Under the pieces are notes generated by a model. The model was not told where the DNA came from, ran no database searches, and worked only from the letters and a program-made list of their open reading frames with translations. Below, one piece after another: positions 1-7,449 of a DNA stretch of 64,000 bases. The DNA is from Pseudomonas sp. KU43P. Lineage in GTDB: Bacteria > Pseudomonadota > Gammaproteobacteria > Pseudomonadales > Pseudomonadaceae. Made by a program: the position numbers and the translations under genes. The number at the start of each line of letters is the position of its first letter. Position 1 is the stretch's first letter. The DNA is taken from assembly GCF_033095865.1 (NCBI RefSeq), contig NZ_AP019365.1, positions 1,337,501 through 1,401,500 of the forward strand, in the 5' to 3' direction.

Positions 1-75
1 GTGGCGAATGGCGTCTTCGGAATAGCCAGTTAGCTCGGCTGCGCGATTGATAAGTACCCAGCGAGGTGTGCTCAT
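1..75 (-). CDS. Excisionase-like DNA-binding protein, partial
   Basis: Only the first 25 codons lie in the window; the gene runs off the left edge. It starts at the ATG at 75, which overlaps the stop of the upstream gene as ATGA. The peptide opens with STPRWVLINRAAELTGYSED, which resembles small phage excisionase/AlpA-like helix-turn-helix proteins that usually sit next to an integrase. It is the last visible gene of the leftward early operon, so the integrase is probably just outside the window. The assignment rests on a short N-terminal match only. Confidence 0.5.
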   Translation of the reverse strand, partial: MSTPRWVLINRAAELTGYSEDAIRH

Positions 76-395
76 TTACTCACCTCGTTGCTGCTCACTG
101 CTTCGCTGCCATTTTCCAGCGCTTCAACTGGCGAGGTTGGCTTGTCAGGATGGATGTTGTTGTCGGGCGTACCGCCCTCCGCATTGTTGAGGCTTCGGTA
201 AGGCGATGCATCTGCGCGGCGCTTCTCATTGGTTGTGAGGCCCGACACTTTGCGGATCTGTGAGCAGCGTTCGTGGTTTCCGCGCGTGCGAGTGGTGTTG
301 CAGACGTCGCACATGACCGACATGGCGGGACGGCTGAAGGTCTGCACGCCCTTGGCGTCCCTGGCGTTCGGTATATAAGTGGATGTATTGATCAC
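72..395 (-). CDS. Small Cys-containing phage protein of unknown function
   Basis: A 107-residue protein starting at a GTG that overlaps the preceding stop (GTGA), with an AGAGG ribosome site 8 bases upstream. Residues around 25-50 hold a CDVC pair and a HERC, which could be a small zinc knuckle; the C-terminal third is polar and probably disordered. It is translationally coupled at both ends within the leftward operon, which is the main argument that it is real. I do not recognise a family. Confidence 0.55.
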   Translation of the reverse strand: MINTSTYIPNARDAKGVQTFSRPAMSVMCDVCNTTRTRGNHERCSQIRKVSGLTTNEKRRADASPYRSLNNAEGGTPDNNIHPDKPTSPVEALENGSEAVSSNEVSK

Positions 396-595
396 AGCGA
401 GTACCTCTCATGGGCTCGGCGGGAGTTCGGGCTCAGTGCCAGTTGCTCAGGGGGCGTGCCGCTATCAATAGTCGATGAGGTGCCTGTCACAGGGCGGTTG
501 GTGGGGGTGGTGCGGTCGAGCTTGATCAGGGCGAGAATCAGTGCCACAGCTAGCATCAAGCTGATCAGCTGCCAGGTACGTGTTGAATTACCCAT
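392..595 (-). CDS. Small single-pass membrane protein
   Basis: A 67-residue protein. I chose the ATG at 595, preceded by GAGGGA about 8 bases upstream, over the GTG at 610. Residues about 9-25 form a hydrophobic helix (LISLMLAVALILALIKL), followed by a polar Thr/Pro/Ser-rich tail, so a single membrane span is predicted. It overlaps its downstream neighbour by 4 bases and its upstream neighbour by 8. Function unknown; small membrane proteins in prophage early operons often act in exclusion, but nothing here proves that. Confidence 0.55.
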   Translation of the reverse strand: MGNSTRTWQLISLMLAVALILALIKLDRTTPTNRPVTGTSSTIDSGTPPEQLALSPNSRRAHERYSL

Positions 596-788
596 GTCGG
601 CGTCCCTCACTGATCTGTCTGATTACCTGCTTGCTGGCAAGGTTGAACAGCTCGTCGGCGGAAACCGGCGTGACGGACTGCTCGAAGTTGCTGACGGCGT
701 CAAACCGAGTGCGGTACAGCCCGGCCCGGCCGAGCCAAGCCGCTGCGTCGAGTTTTGCGTCAGGTGCTGGATGATCGTGCAAGCTCAT
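588..788 (-). CDS. Conserved-looking small phage protein
   Basis: A 66-residue protein beginning MSLHDHPAPDAKLDAAAW. The ATG at 788 overlaps the upstream stop (ATGA). There is no membrane segment; it is mixed charged/helical. The coupled start within a run of 4-bp overlaps supports translation. Function not recognised. Confidence 0.5.
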   Translation of the reverse strand: MSLHDHPAPDAKLDAAAWLGRAGLYRTRFDAVSNFEQSVTPVSADELFNLASKQVIRQISEGRRHG

Positions 789-1285
789 ACTGCATTCCCC
801 GCTGTCGCAGTGCTGGCCGGAGTGGTGCGCAGTTGCGAGTGGATGCGCATGGCGAGCGCTTGGATGTCTTGGTGTTGTTGCATGGCCCGGGTGCACCACG
901 GCTCTGTGCCTTGGGCGGCCTTCCACGTTTTCTTAGCCAGGGCCAGTGTCTCGCTGGCATTGATCAGCAAGTCGTAGTCGGACTTGGTCACGGCAAGTCC
1001 GGTATAGGACATGATCCGTTCTTCAAGCTCTTTGATCGTGCGTCTGAGTGCTGCCACGGCCATGTGATGCTTGCGTTGGTCGGCATCGGTATTGATCCGA
1101 GCTTCGTCCAGATCGTCTCTGAGTCCTTTGATCTGCAGTTTGAGGTCAGCTTTATGCAGCTGCTTGCCCACTTCAATGCCGCGGTTGAAGGCGCGGTGGC
1201 GCGCTTTGGGAATAATGAAAGTTAGGGCGATCAGTGAGATCAGCCACAGGATGCCCATGGCGAGAACTTGTTGATGCGGTTGCAT
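785..1285 (-). CDS. Membrane-anchored coiled-coil phage protein
   Basis: A 166-residue protein with ATG at 1285 and a GGAGC ribosome site. Residues about 8-26 form one hydrophobic span (MGILWLISLIALTFIIP). Residues 45-95 are rich in heptad-like Leu/Ala with many Lys/Glu/Asp, predicting a coiled coil, and the C-terminal region is helical. The topology is a small inner-membrane protein with a cytoplasmic coiled coil. An 84-base gap separates it from the prtN-like gene upstream. No catalytic motif is seen and I do not recognise the family. Confidence 0.55.
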   Translation of the reverse strand: MQPHQQVLAMGILWLISLIALTFIIPKARHRAFNRGIEVGKQLHKADLKLQIKGLRDDLDEARINTDADQRKHHMAVAALRRTIKELEERIMSYTGLAVTKSDYDLLINASETLALAKKTWKAAQGTEPWCTRAMQQHQDIQALAMRIHSQLRTTPASTATAGNAV

Positions 1286-1369
1286 GTGCTGTGCTCCAAA
1301 TGAGCCCGCCGCCGTGGGTTTGAGAGCCGGTGACGGGCTTGATGCCCCTGATGGCCGGGGTCGCCTGGT

Positions 1370-1615
1370 TCAAGCGAATTGGTTGGCTGACTCAGCTTGG
1401 CGATCGATGTATGCGGCCAGGTTGGTCAGGTAAACCACGTGCTGAGCCTTCGCCGAGTTGTGCAGCTTGCTCAGCTTCAAGTCGATCTGGCCCTTATTGA
1501 TGAGCTCCCTGAGCCGACGGTCAGAGCCGATGTGAGGGAAGTAGCGCTCCCTCACTGCGGACAATGTCGGGCAGGGTGTGGCGAACTCGCTACGTAGGTG
1601 TTCCAGCGTGCTCAC
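1370..1615 (-). CDS. prtN: PrtN-like pyocin transcriptional activator
   Basis: An 81-residue protein starting at a GTG that overlaps the upstream stop (GTGA). The central part (RERYFPHIGSDRRLRELINK, then LTNLAAYIDRQ) matches the layout of the PrtN family: an EYF/RYF-like element, a -LR-LI-G- helix, and a terminal LAAYID helix. In P. aeruginosa PrtN activates pyocin genes and is repressed by PrtR. Here it is carried by the prophage early operon, not by the tailocin cluster 34 kb away, where no second copy was seen. Whether it acts on tailocin, prophage or both cannot be told from sequence. Confidence 0.65.
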   Translation of the reverse strand: MSTLEHLRSEFATPCPTLSAVRERYFPHIGSDRRLRELINKGQIDLKLSKLHNSAKAQHVVYLTNLAAYIDRQAESANQFA

Positions 1616-2121
1616 GCGCACTTCCCGAGGCCTTCGGGGCCGGGCTGGAGCTTTGCGCGTACTGCGGCGGCGAGGTGCTCTTTGCAGGTCCCGGTGACCG
1701 CGACGCAAACATCGCCCTGGTCGTTGGTCACGACTGCACCCAGGGGTAGCTCACGGTTGACGGTTGCGATGACGTATGCGGTCTGACCGGTTTGGAGCAC
1801 CTCTTCCACGCTTACCTGCGCCTCCATGAGTGCGAGCGCCTCTTCCGACTGTGCGCCGGAGTCAGAGCGGCCATTAGCAAGGTTTTGCAGGAAGTCCCGC
1901 AGGGACTGGCACTTGGTGGAGAGTCCACGTGGAAGGCTCAAGCTGCTAAGCAGCGGTCCAATCGTCACCTTGATTCGGTGATGGGTTGCGTCGTTCTCGA
2001 TCTCGAGCTGCGCGTCGACGGACACTTCCGGCCGTAGCAACTTGCAGATCGCTGAGCCGCCCTTATCCAGAGTGCTCTGCAGCAGCATGATCTGGCGGAG
2101 AGGTATCTGGAACTCGCTCAT
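1612..2121 (-). CDS. Phage early protein of unknown function (169 aa)
   Basis: I chose the ATG at 2121 (MSEFQIPLRQIMLL) because it has a GGAGGTG ribosome site 5 bases away and overlaps the stop of a short upstream ORF. The protein is 169 residues, soluble and without a signal peptide. The middle (residues 50-75) is strand-rich and the C-terminal half carries several Val/Ala-rich strands (TAYVIATVNRELPLGAVVTN). It is coupled to prtN downstream by a GTGA overlap, so the two are probably co-expressed. Family not recognised. Confidence 0.55.
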   Translation of the reverse strand: MSEFQIPLRQIMLLQSTLDKGGSAICKLLRPEVSVDAQLEIENDATHHRIKVTIGPLLSSLSLPRGLSTKCQSLRDFLQNLANGRSDSGAQSEEALALMEAQVSVEEVLQTGQTAYVIATVNRELPLGAVVTNDQGDVCVAVTGTCKEHLAAAVRAKLQPGPEGLGKCA

Positions 2122-2282
2122 ACCGCACCTCCAGTACCAGCTATAGCGTGGGCTTTGCCACTCGGTGAGACGACTAACTGCAAACCGGTGCTGCGCTGGA
2201 ATGCCTGGATCTTTGCAAGGCTGCTGCAGGCGGTGGGATGTATCAGGACCGCGACCGATCCGTTGTGCTGTGCTGATTTCAT
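2118..2282 (-). CDS. Short ORF, first gene of leftward operon (54 aa)
   Basis: The reading frame runs from the ATG at 2282 (AAGGA about 9 bases upstream) to a TGA that forms an ATGA overlap with the next gene. The 54-residue product starts MKSAQHNGSVAVLIHPT and ends in a Gly/Ala-rich tail. It is the first coding unit after the leftward promoter and operator at 2322-2363. The coupled junction and spacing support translation; function unknown. Confidence 0.5.
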   Translation of the reverse strand: MKSAQHNGSVAVLIHPTACSSLAKIQAFQRSTGLQLVVSPSGKAHAIAGTGGAV

Positions 2283-2321
2283 TCTTCCGTGTCCTTGATG
2301 TGAGAGAGGGGCACGGGGCTG

Positions 2322-2363
2322 AAATTAGCAAAGGCTAAATAATTGTTCAATAGCAAATGCTAA
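2322..2363 (-). promoter_or_regulatory. Leftward promoter with two CI operators (OL-like)
   Basis: On the minus strand a -35 TTGAAC (2350-2345) and a -10 TAATTT (2327-2322) are separated by 17 bases. Palindromes TTAGCAAAGGCTAA (2325-2338) and ATAGCAAATGCTAA (2350-2363) overlap or abut these elements. The same half-site (TTAGC/GCTAA) recurs beside the cI-cro promoter, so these are most likely CI/Cro operators controlling the leftward operon. Confidence 0.75.
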
Positions 2364-2419
2364 ATTATAAGGGCGTGGTTGCGCTCCGGCAGATGACCGG
2401 TATTGCGCAACCTGGGTTG

Positions 2420-3121
2420 TTAGAGCTTCTTAGCGTTCCATGCCAGCAAGACGCGGGCCTGTATGTGCATTCGCTCGATCATCGACTCATCAATCATGAT
2501 CGGTGGGTAGATGGGATTATCAGAAATCATCCGCAAGAGGCCTCCGGTCAGGCGCTGTAGGCGCTTGATGTAGAGGTCGCCGTCGAGGGTGAAGACATAG
2601 ATTGCGTCGGTTTTTACCTCGGTAATGCCGCGATCTACAAGAAGGGCGTCTCCATCTGCGAACGTCCCAGACATACTGTCGCCGTCACCGGTGATGATGG
2701 CCAGGTTGTCGACGTTCGAAAAGCTGAGGCCTTGCATCCTGAGCCAGTCGAGGTGAACCGTCATGTCGCGGATAACTTCAATGTGCATTGGGGCTGCCTT
2801 GCCATTCCCCATGGATGCCGCGATATCCAGATGCGGGATCAGCACGAAGTTCTTGTCCTTTGCCGGCCGGGTTGGCAGGCGAAGCACGTTTGCTGGGGCT
2901 GCAGTGGAGGGCTCCTCCAGCGGAGGAGACGTCAGCGTCCCTGCTGCAAGTCCAATCTTGAGTTCGAGATTTAGCGCAGCCTTCTCCCCCAGCTTGCGAT
3001 GGCCGTTGAGAAGCTGCGACAGGTACGACGCGTCCAGGTCATGAGCCTCGGCGAATTCCTTTTGGCTCAGGGTACCCATGATCGTACGGAGGGAGGCGAT
3101 ACGCCTTTCATTGATGTCCAT
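2420..3121 (-). CDS. cI: CI-like phage repressor, S24/LexA-type autoprotease
   Basis: A 233-residue repressor. Residues 1-55 hold a helix-turn-helix (QKEFAEAHDLDASYLSQLLN). The C-terminal S24 peptidase domain has the nucleophile Ser149 in GDSMSGTF and the general base Lys186 in LYIKRLQR, so RecA-stimulated self-cleavage is expected. I chose the ATG at 3121 over the TTG at 3148, which lies inside the operator. The gene is flanked by operators on both sides (2322-2363 and 3142-3198), as in lambda. With recA in the same window and both key residues present, SOS induction of this prophage is likely. Confidence 0.9.
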   Translation of the reverse strand: MDINERRIASLRTIMGTLSQKEFAEAHDLDASYLSQLLNGHRKLGEKAALNLELKIGLAAGTLTSPPLEEPSTAAPANVLRLPTRPAKDKNFVLIPHLDIAASMGNGKAAPMHIEVIRDMTVHLDWLRMQGLSFSNVDNLAIITGDGDSMSGTFADGDALLVDRGITEVKTDAIYVFTLDGDLYIKRLQRLTGGLLRMISDNPIYPPIMIDESMIERMHIQARVLLAWNAKKL

Positions 3122-3141
3122 TTGTCGATGATTGCTTTCCG

Positions 3142-3198
3142 TTAGCAAACAGTAAATTACGTTTTGCTATTGCCTTGATAATTAGCAATTGCTAATCT
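3142..3198 (+). promoter_or_regulatory. Rightward promoter and operators (OR-like)
   Basis: Rightward -35 TTGCCT (3170-3175) and -10 TAATCT (3193-3198) have a 17-base spacer. The perfect palindrome TTAGCAATTGCTAA (3182-3195) overlaps the -10, and TTAGCAAACAGTAA (3142-3155) lies toward cI. A further TTGCTATTGCC half-site lies between. These match the palindromes at 2325-2363, defining a repressor recognition consensus TTAGC-N4-GCTAA. Confidence 0.8.
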
Positions 3199-3218
3199 CT
3201 TCGCCAATGGAGGTGTCT

Positions 3219-3443
3219 ATGACGCTTAGCGATTACTTGAAGACGATGGACAAGGAAGGGCTCGATGGCCTCGCACGGCGTTGCGGGACATCGGTTGGCC
3301 AGTTGAAACAGGTGGCATATGGGAACCGGCGCGCAAGCGCGGGATTGGCGGTCAATTTGGATCGGGAAACAGGAGGGCAAATTCTCTGTGAGTCGCTACG
3401 GCCGGATATCGACTGGGGCTACTTGAGACAGGGAAAGCATTAA
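3219..3443 (+). CDS. Cro-like/YdaS-type repressor
   Basis: A 74-residue protein starting at the ATG at 3219, four bases after a GGAGGTG ribosome site; an upstream in-frame ATG lies inside the operator and was rejected. The N-terminal part (LSDYLKTMDKEGLDGLARRC followed by GTSVGQLKQVAYGNRRAS) is a compact helix-turn-helix typical of YdaS/Cro-family proteins. It is divergent from cI and is the first gene of the rightward transcript, the position of Cro. Known family members compete with CI for operators. The product is inferred from fold and position. Confidence 0.75.
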   Translation: MTLSDYLKTMDKEGLDGLARRCGTSVGQLKQVAYGNRRASAGLAVNLDRETGGQILCESLRPDIDWGYLRQGKH

Positions 3444-3658
3444 GAACGCTGGGCCAGGACTCTCACCTCCCAACCCAGCTATGACAGAGCAGAGCACCAT
3501 CACTCCCGTCATCCGGCGGCCTCTCACCACAAGAATGGCCGGATGACTGCAACCGCATGTCGTGCTCCACAGCACGCAAAGCGCAACATACCGGTCGTGG
3601 TCACAGGATAGGGCGTACGCATCCCTGTGGCTACACCGTTAACTGAGGTTTAACGGTT

Positions 3659-4147
3659 ATGAGTCGCATCGACACCCTGCCGGACACAGGTCCGGCTCTT
3701 TCCCTACGTCATGCACTGTATCGCGCAGGTCGCGAATATAAAGGCGGTCTCACCACGCTGGCTTTCGATATGGGCATGGACTTTGACGCCCTGCAGAAGA
3801 AGCTGAAGCATGACGAAGAGCGCCGTTGGCTCAACCCTGACGAGCTTGAAGAGGTACTGCAGTGGACCTCTGATAAGCGCGTCCTTGATGCCCTGGGTAG
3901 GGCAGCAGGGGTGGTCTGGTATCGCCCGCAGCCGATTCCTGCAACCAATGAGCAACTGAAGGCGGTCGCCCAGCTGCTTGAGGAAGCGGCGCAGTTTGTC
4001 AGCAGCATGCATGAAGGCGCAGCTGACAACGTCTGGGAAAGGCATGAAGTCCAGAAGCTTGAAGCCTGTGGGATGGACGTCATTCGCCAGGTACTTGCAA
4101 TCACTGCAGGTGCGCGCCAAGCCATGGAGGACGAAGCCCATGGCTGA
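3659..4147 (+). CDS. CII-like phage regulatory protein (CP76 family)
   Basis: A 162-residue protein. Its start (SLRHALYRAGREYKGGLTTL) and the following helix-turn-helix-like DMGMDFDALQKKLKHDEERR-WLNPDELEEVL match the phage regulatory CII/CP76 family, which regulates lysogeny and replication genes in enteric and Pseudomonas phages. The gene begins 215 bases after cro; that gap shows only a short inverted repeat around the pre-start sequence (AACCGTTAAA-like at about 3638-3658). It overlaps the next gene by 8 bases. Confidence 0.7.
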   Translation: MSRIDTLPDTGPALSLRHALYRAGREYKGGLTTLAFDMGMDFDALQKKLKHDEERRWLNPDELEEVLQWTSDKRVLDALGRAAGVVWYRPQPIPATNEQLKAVAQLLEEAAQFVSSMHEGAADNVWERHEVQKLEACGMDVIRQVLAITAGARQAMEDEAHG

Positions 4148-4343
4148 CGCCGTAGATTTCGCCAACGATCACGCCGAGTACTTCCTGCAGCTGTCGCTAC
4201 AGCGTCTTGCTCGACTCCCCGAAAAGCCCAGCGCCCAGTTCTGCGAGGACTGCGACGGGGCGATACCGCTGGCACGTCAGCAGTCTGTCGCAGGTTGCGA
4301 GACCTGTGTCGATTGCCAGGAGCTACGGGAGCTCCGGAGATGA
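4140..4343 (+). CDS. DksA/TraR C4-type zinc-finger protein
   Basis: A 67-residue protein with Cys35-x2-Cys38 (CEDC) and Cys56-x2-Cys59 (CVDC), the two zinc pairs of TraR/DksA proteins, preceded by the usual helical segment. Short phage and plasmid TraR-like proteins bind the secondary channel of RNA polymerase and mimic DksA with ppGpp. Its stop overlaps the primase-helicase start as ATGA, so it is co-expressed with replication genes. An unassigned DNA-binding role remains possible. Confidence 0.75.
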   Translation: MADAVDFANDHAEYFLQLSLQRLARLPEKPSAQFCEDCDGAIPLARQQSVAGCETCVDCQELRELRR

Positions 4344-7120
4344 ACGAGCGCCCAACTCCTGCCACAGCTGATTGGGCGCGGCGTTACATTGAAATCTTCG
4401 GTCTCGCCCTGGTTCCCATCGAGCCAGGTGAGAAGGGGCCGAAGGGGGCCGGCTGGAACAAGCCAGGTGGCTATTTCACGGATGCCTCGAATGCTGAAGC
4501 CTTCTGGACTGCGAGCCCGAATCACAACCTCGGCGTTGTGCTCGGGCCGAGTCGTGTCTGCTCGCTCGACGTTGATGACATTGAGCTGACCCGCCAAGTT
4601 CTGCAACAGACCCTTGGCCTCGACGTCGATGCTCTGGCAGATGCGTATCCGACCTCCGTGGGCAACCCGGAGCGGTTCCGCGTTATGTTCCGCGTGCCCG
4701 AAGGTGTGGAGCTGAGTCGCCACGCCCTGGTCTGGCCGAACAAGAACGATCCCGATGGCACTATTTACAAGGGGCTCATGGCGCAAGTGAAGGCCGCGCA
4801 GGAGGAAGGCGATGCTGCCCGCGAGGCAGCTTTCCGCATGGCGGCTGAGCCCTTCAAGAAAGTGACGGTTTTCGAGCTTCGGGGCGGCCTGGTACAAGAC
4901 GTCTTGCCGCCGTCCATCCATCCAGGCACCCGTAAGCCCTACACATGGCGTACCCCGCCGAGTGCCGAAGGGCTACCAGAGTTGCCGGCTGACTTGCTGG
5001 CCATCTGGCAGGATTGGGACGAGTTCAAGCCGAAGGGGGAGGCTGTTTGCCCGTGGAAGCCGAAGACGGCAACGCTTGTGCCTGCTGCCCGCCCCTCGTC
5101 CAGGCCATTACCAGCTGCTGCACGATCTGGTGATCGGCTACCTGAGGTAATTCCTGAATTCAACCGCATCCATGACATCGCCACGATGATCGAGGCGCAC
5201 GGCTACAAGCGCATCGACGGGAAGTGGTTGAGCCCGCACAGCAGCTCTGGTGCGCCTGGCGTGACTATCACGGATGGCAAGCTGTACTCGCATCACACAT
5301 CGGATCCGCTGGCGAACGGGCACAAGAACGACGCGTTCGATGTTTTCTGCATACTAATGCACGACGGGGACCAGAGGGCTGCGACCAGGGCGGCTGCTCA
5401 GCTCCTCGGCATTGACGCGAAATCTCGTCCGCCAGCACCGCCGCCATTGGGCGAGCTTCCCCGTACCCCATCGGTGGTTGAGCAGGCCGACCAAGGGCCA
5501 GTCGTCGACAGTAATGTCGATCACCTTCCCCGCACCCCATCGGACGTCGAGGCGCCGAGCCCGGCCGGCTTCTCGGCCAACGGGGGGGCAGGGGGTGGCA
5601 CCTTCGATATGGAAGTTGCGATGCGGCGTTTCGCCCTGGTCGAAGGCACCACCAGTGTGTGGGACTTGGACAAAGGGAAGTCGATGAAACGGACAGGCTT
5701 CGAGGCCCTGGTCGGCAAGCCGCTCGCGAAGGAGTGGATGGAGCGGACAGACAAGAAGCTCATCGCCTCCGAGAAGGTGGCTGAGCTTGAGCAGGCCCGA
5801 AAAATGTCCAGTAAGAAGGGTGGGGCGCTAAAGCTGGAGCCGCTCGATCGGTACATCTACATCGATGGTACGAAAGAGGCCTGGGATCGCGAGAAGAAAC
5901 GCCGTCTACCTGAGGGCAGCGTGAAAATGGCCTTGGGTGACGCCTATCAGCTCTGGTTGAACAGCCCGGAACGGCGGGTGGTGGACGTCGACCACATCGT
6001 GTTCGACCCGACGATGACCAAGGATCCGGCGATCTACATCAACACGTTCGAGGGCTTGCCGCTTGAGCCTGCCCGCGACGACGCGGCTTGCGAGAATCTG
6101 CGTTGGCTGATCTCGTTCCTTTGCAACCATGACGCAGAGGCGTTGGACTGGCTGGTGAAGTGGCTGGCGTACCCGCTGCAGCATATGGGCGCGAAGCTGG
6201 ACACGGCGATCCTGTTCCACTCGACCATGGAAGGCTCGGGCAAGAGCCTGCTGTTCGCAGACATCATGGGCGAGTTGTACGGTGAGTACGGTGCCACCGT
6301 TGGGCAAGACCAGCTGGAGGGCAGCTTCAACGCTTGGCGAAGCGGCAAGCTCTGGGCTGTGTTCGAAGAAGTCGTGAGCCGTGACCAGCGCTACAACCAG
6401 GTCGGCAAGATCAAGCACATGATCACCGGCAAAACGGTGCGCATGGAGTCGAAGTTTATCAACGGCTGGGAAGAGACCAACCACATGAACGCGGCTTTCT
6501 TGAGCAACGAGATCATGCCGTGGCCGATCAGCGAAGACGACCGCCGAATGCTGGTCATGTGGCCCTTGGAGACGCTTCCCGCTGAGAGGCAGAAGGCAAT
6601 CGCCAGGGAGCTGGCGAACGGTGGGGTGGCTGCATTGTACGGATGGCTGCTGAGCGTCGACCTCGAGGACTTCAATCAGCGCACGCGTCCACCGAAGACC
6701 GAGGCCCGGCAGCGCCTGGTTGAGCTGAGCCGTACGGCCTGGCAGACCTTCTTCCACCTCTGGCGAAATGGTGAGCTTGGGTACGGCCTATGGGGCTGCT
6801 GCCTGACCTCGGATGTGTACGCCATGTTCATTGAGTGGTGCGCCCACAACAAGGAGCATGCGATGAGCCAGACCAAGTTCTCACTGATGCTCAGTGCGAA
6901 GGTAGAGAAGACGAGGGCCATCCCCTGGACGGACTGTTCCACGGAGCACGGGATGCGTCGTTTCGCAGCGTTCTTCATGCCCAACGATGGTGATCCTTCC
7001 CTGCCCCCATCCATGAATGCGGCCGTGCTGGGCAAGAACGTTCGCGAGTGGCGCGAGCGAGCGAAGCTCGCGGGCTGGACGGTGGAAGCCTGGGACCACA
7101 TCAAGAGGGTTGCAGCATGA
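4340..7120 (+). CDS. Phage DNA primase-polymerase/helicase fusion
   Basis: A 926-residue replication protein. Residues about 8-190 resemble the bifunctional primase/polymerase domain (GLALVPIEPGEKGPKGAGW early, SLDVDD acidic pair later). Residues about 560-800 are an SF3/D5-type helicase: Walker A GSGKS at 632-636, followed by LWAVFEEV, ITGKTVRMESKF and an SEDDRRMLVMWP segment. The linker (about residues 370-430) is Pro-rich and contains an in-frame duplication (see findings). I chose the ATG at 4340, coupled to the DksA-like gene, rather than an upstream ATG at 4295. It likely initiates phage replication, possibly at the repeat cluster just downstream. Confidence 0.85.
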   Translation: MNERPTPATADWARRYIEIFGLALVPIEPGEKGPKGAGWNKPGGYFTDASNAEAFWTASPNHNLGVVLGPSRVCSLDVDDIELTRQVLQQTLGLDVDALADAYPTSVGNPERFRVMFRVPEGVELSRHALVWPNKNDPDGTIYKGLMAQVKAAQEEGDAAREAAFRMAAEPFKKVTVFELRGGLVQDVLPPSIHPGTRKPYTWRTPPSAEGLPELPADLLAIWQDWDEFKPKGEAVCPWKPKTATLVPAARPSSRPLPAAARSGDRLPEVIPEFNRIHDIATMIEAHGYKRIDGKWLSPHSSSGAPGVTITDGKLYSHHTSDPLANGHKNDAFDVFCILMHDGDQRAATRAAAQLLGIDAKSRPPAPPPLGELPRTPSVVEQADQGPVVDSNVDHLPRTPSDVEAPSPAGFSANGGAGGGTFDMEVAMRRFALVEGTTSVWDLDKGKSMKRTGFEALVGKPLAKEWMERTDKKLIASEKVAELEQARKMSSKKGGALKLEPLDRYIYIDGTKEAWDREKKRRLPEGSVKMALGDAYQLWLNSPERRVVDVDHIVFDPTMTKDPAIYINTFEGLPLEPARDDAACENLRWLISFLCNHDAEALDWLVKWLAYPLQHMGAKLDTAILFHSTMEGSGKSLLFADIMGELYGEYGATVGQDQLEGSFNAWRSGKLWAVFEEVVSRDQRYNQVGKIKHMITGKTVRMESKFINGWEETNHMNAAFLSNEIMPWPISEDDRRMLVMWPLETLPAERQKAIARELANGGVAALYGWLLSVDLEDFNQRTRPPKTEARQRLVELSRTAWQTFFHLWRNGELGYGLWGCCLTSDVYAMFIEWCAHNKEHAMSQTKFSLMLSAKVEKTRAIPWTDCSTEHGMRRFAAFFMPNDGDPSLPPSMNAAVLGKNVREWRERAKLAGWTVEAWDHIKRVAA

Positions 7121-7449
7121 CTCAGCCGGTAAGCGTGTTGGGTGTGTTGGGTTGGTGTTGGGTTGGTTTCTGCAAGTCAACACAGGTTTACGCCCCGGAA
7201 TCTGTGGCTTGGCAGCGTTGTGTGTTGAGTGTGTTGGGTTCGCGCACGCGCGCGCGCATGCGACCTACTTCAACAGCAGGAATTGAACGGGGAATAAATC
7301 TCTATGCGAACCCTGAAAATCCCAACACACCCAACACACTAAACACTGCTGTTCCAAATCCATTGAATTCATTGGGCTTCGTGTGTGTTGGGTTTGTGTC
7401 GGGTTGGCTAAATGTGTGTTGGGTGCTGATTTCGGAGGAATGGCGATGA
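7117..7449 (+). CDS. Repeat-encoded ORF between primase and antiterminator
   Basis: This 110-residue frame starts with an ATGA overlap on the primase stop and ends with an ATGA overlap on the next gene, so ribosomes could pass through it. Its sequence is dictated by TGTTGGG repeats read in both orientations: VLGVLGWCWVGF-type segments from one strand sense and NPNTPNTLNT from the inverted copies. Such a composition is unusual for a folded protein, and the DNA repeats may be the functional entity. Coding status is uncertain. Confidence 0.35.
   Translation: MTQPVSVLGVLGWCWVGFCKSTQVYAPESVAWQRCVLSVLGSRTRARMRPTSTAGIERGINLYANPENPNTPNTLNTAVPNPLNSLGFVCVGFVSGWLNVCWVLISEEWR
7136..7423. repeat. TGTTGGG iteron-like repeat cluster, possible replication origin
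   Basis: Eight exact TGTTGGG heptamers lie within 288 bases: six forward (three in 7136-7165, one near 7219-7226, two in 7387-7423) and two inverted (CCCAACACACCCAACA at 7321-7336), plus degenerate TGTTGAG and TGTCGGG copies. An alternating purine-pyrimidine GC tract (7242-7260) sits between clusters. The position directly after the primase-helicase gene is typical for a phage origin or replication-protein binding array. The function is an inference. Confidence 0.5.

Noticed and set aside
1173..1373. 66-codon minus ORF between prtN and the coiled-coil gene
   Set aside because: TTG start, and the frame overlaps the next gene's coding region with no plausible protein sequence.
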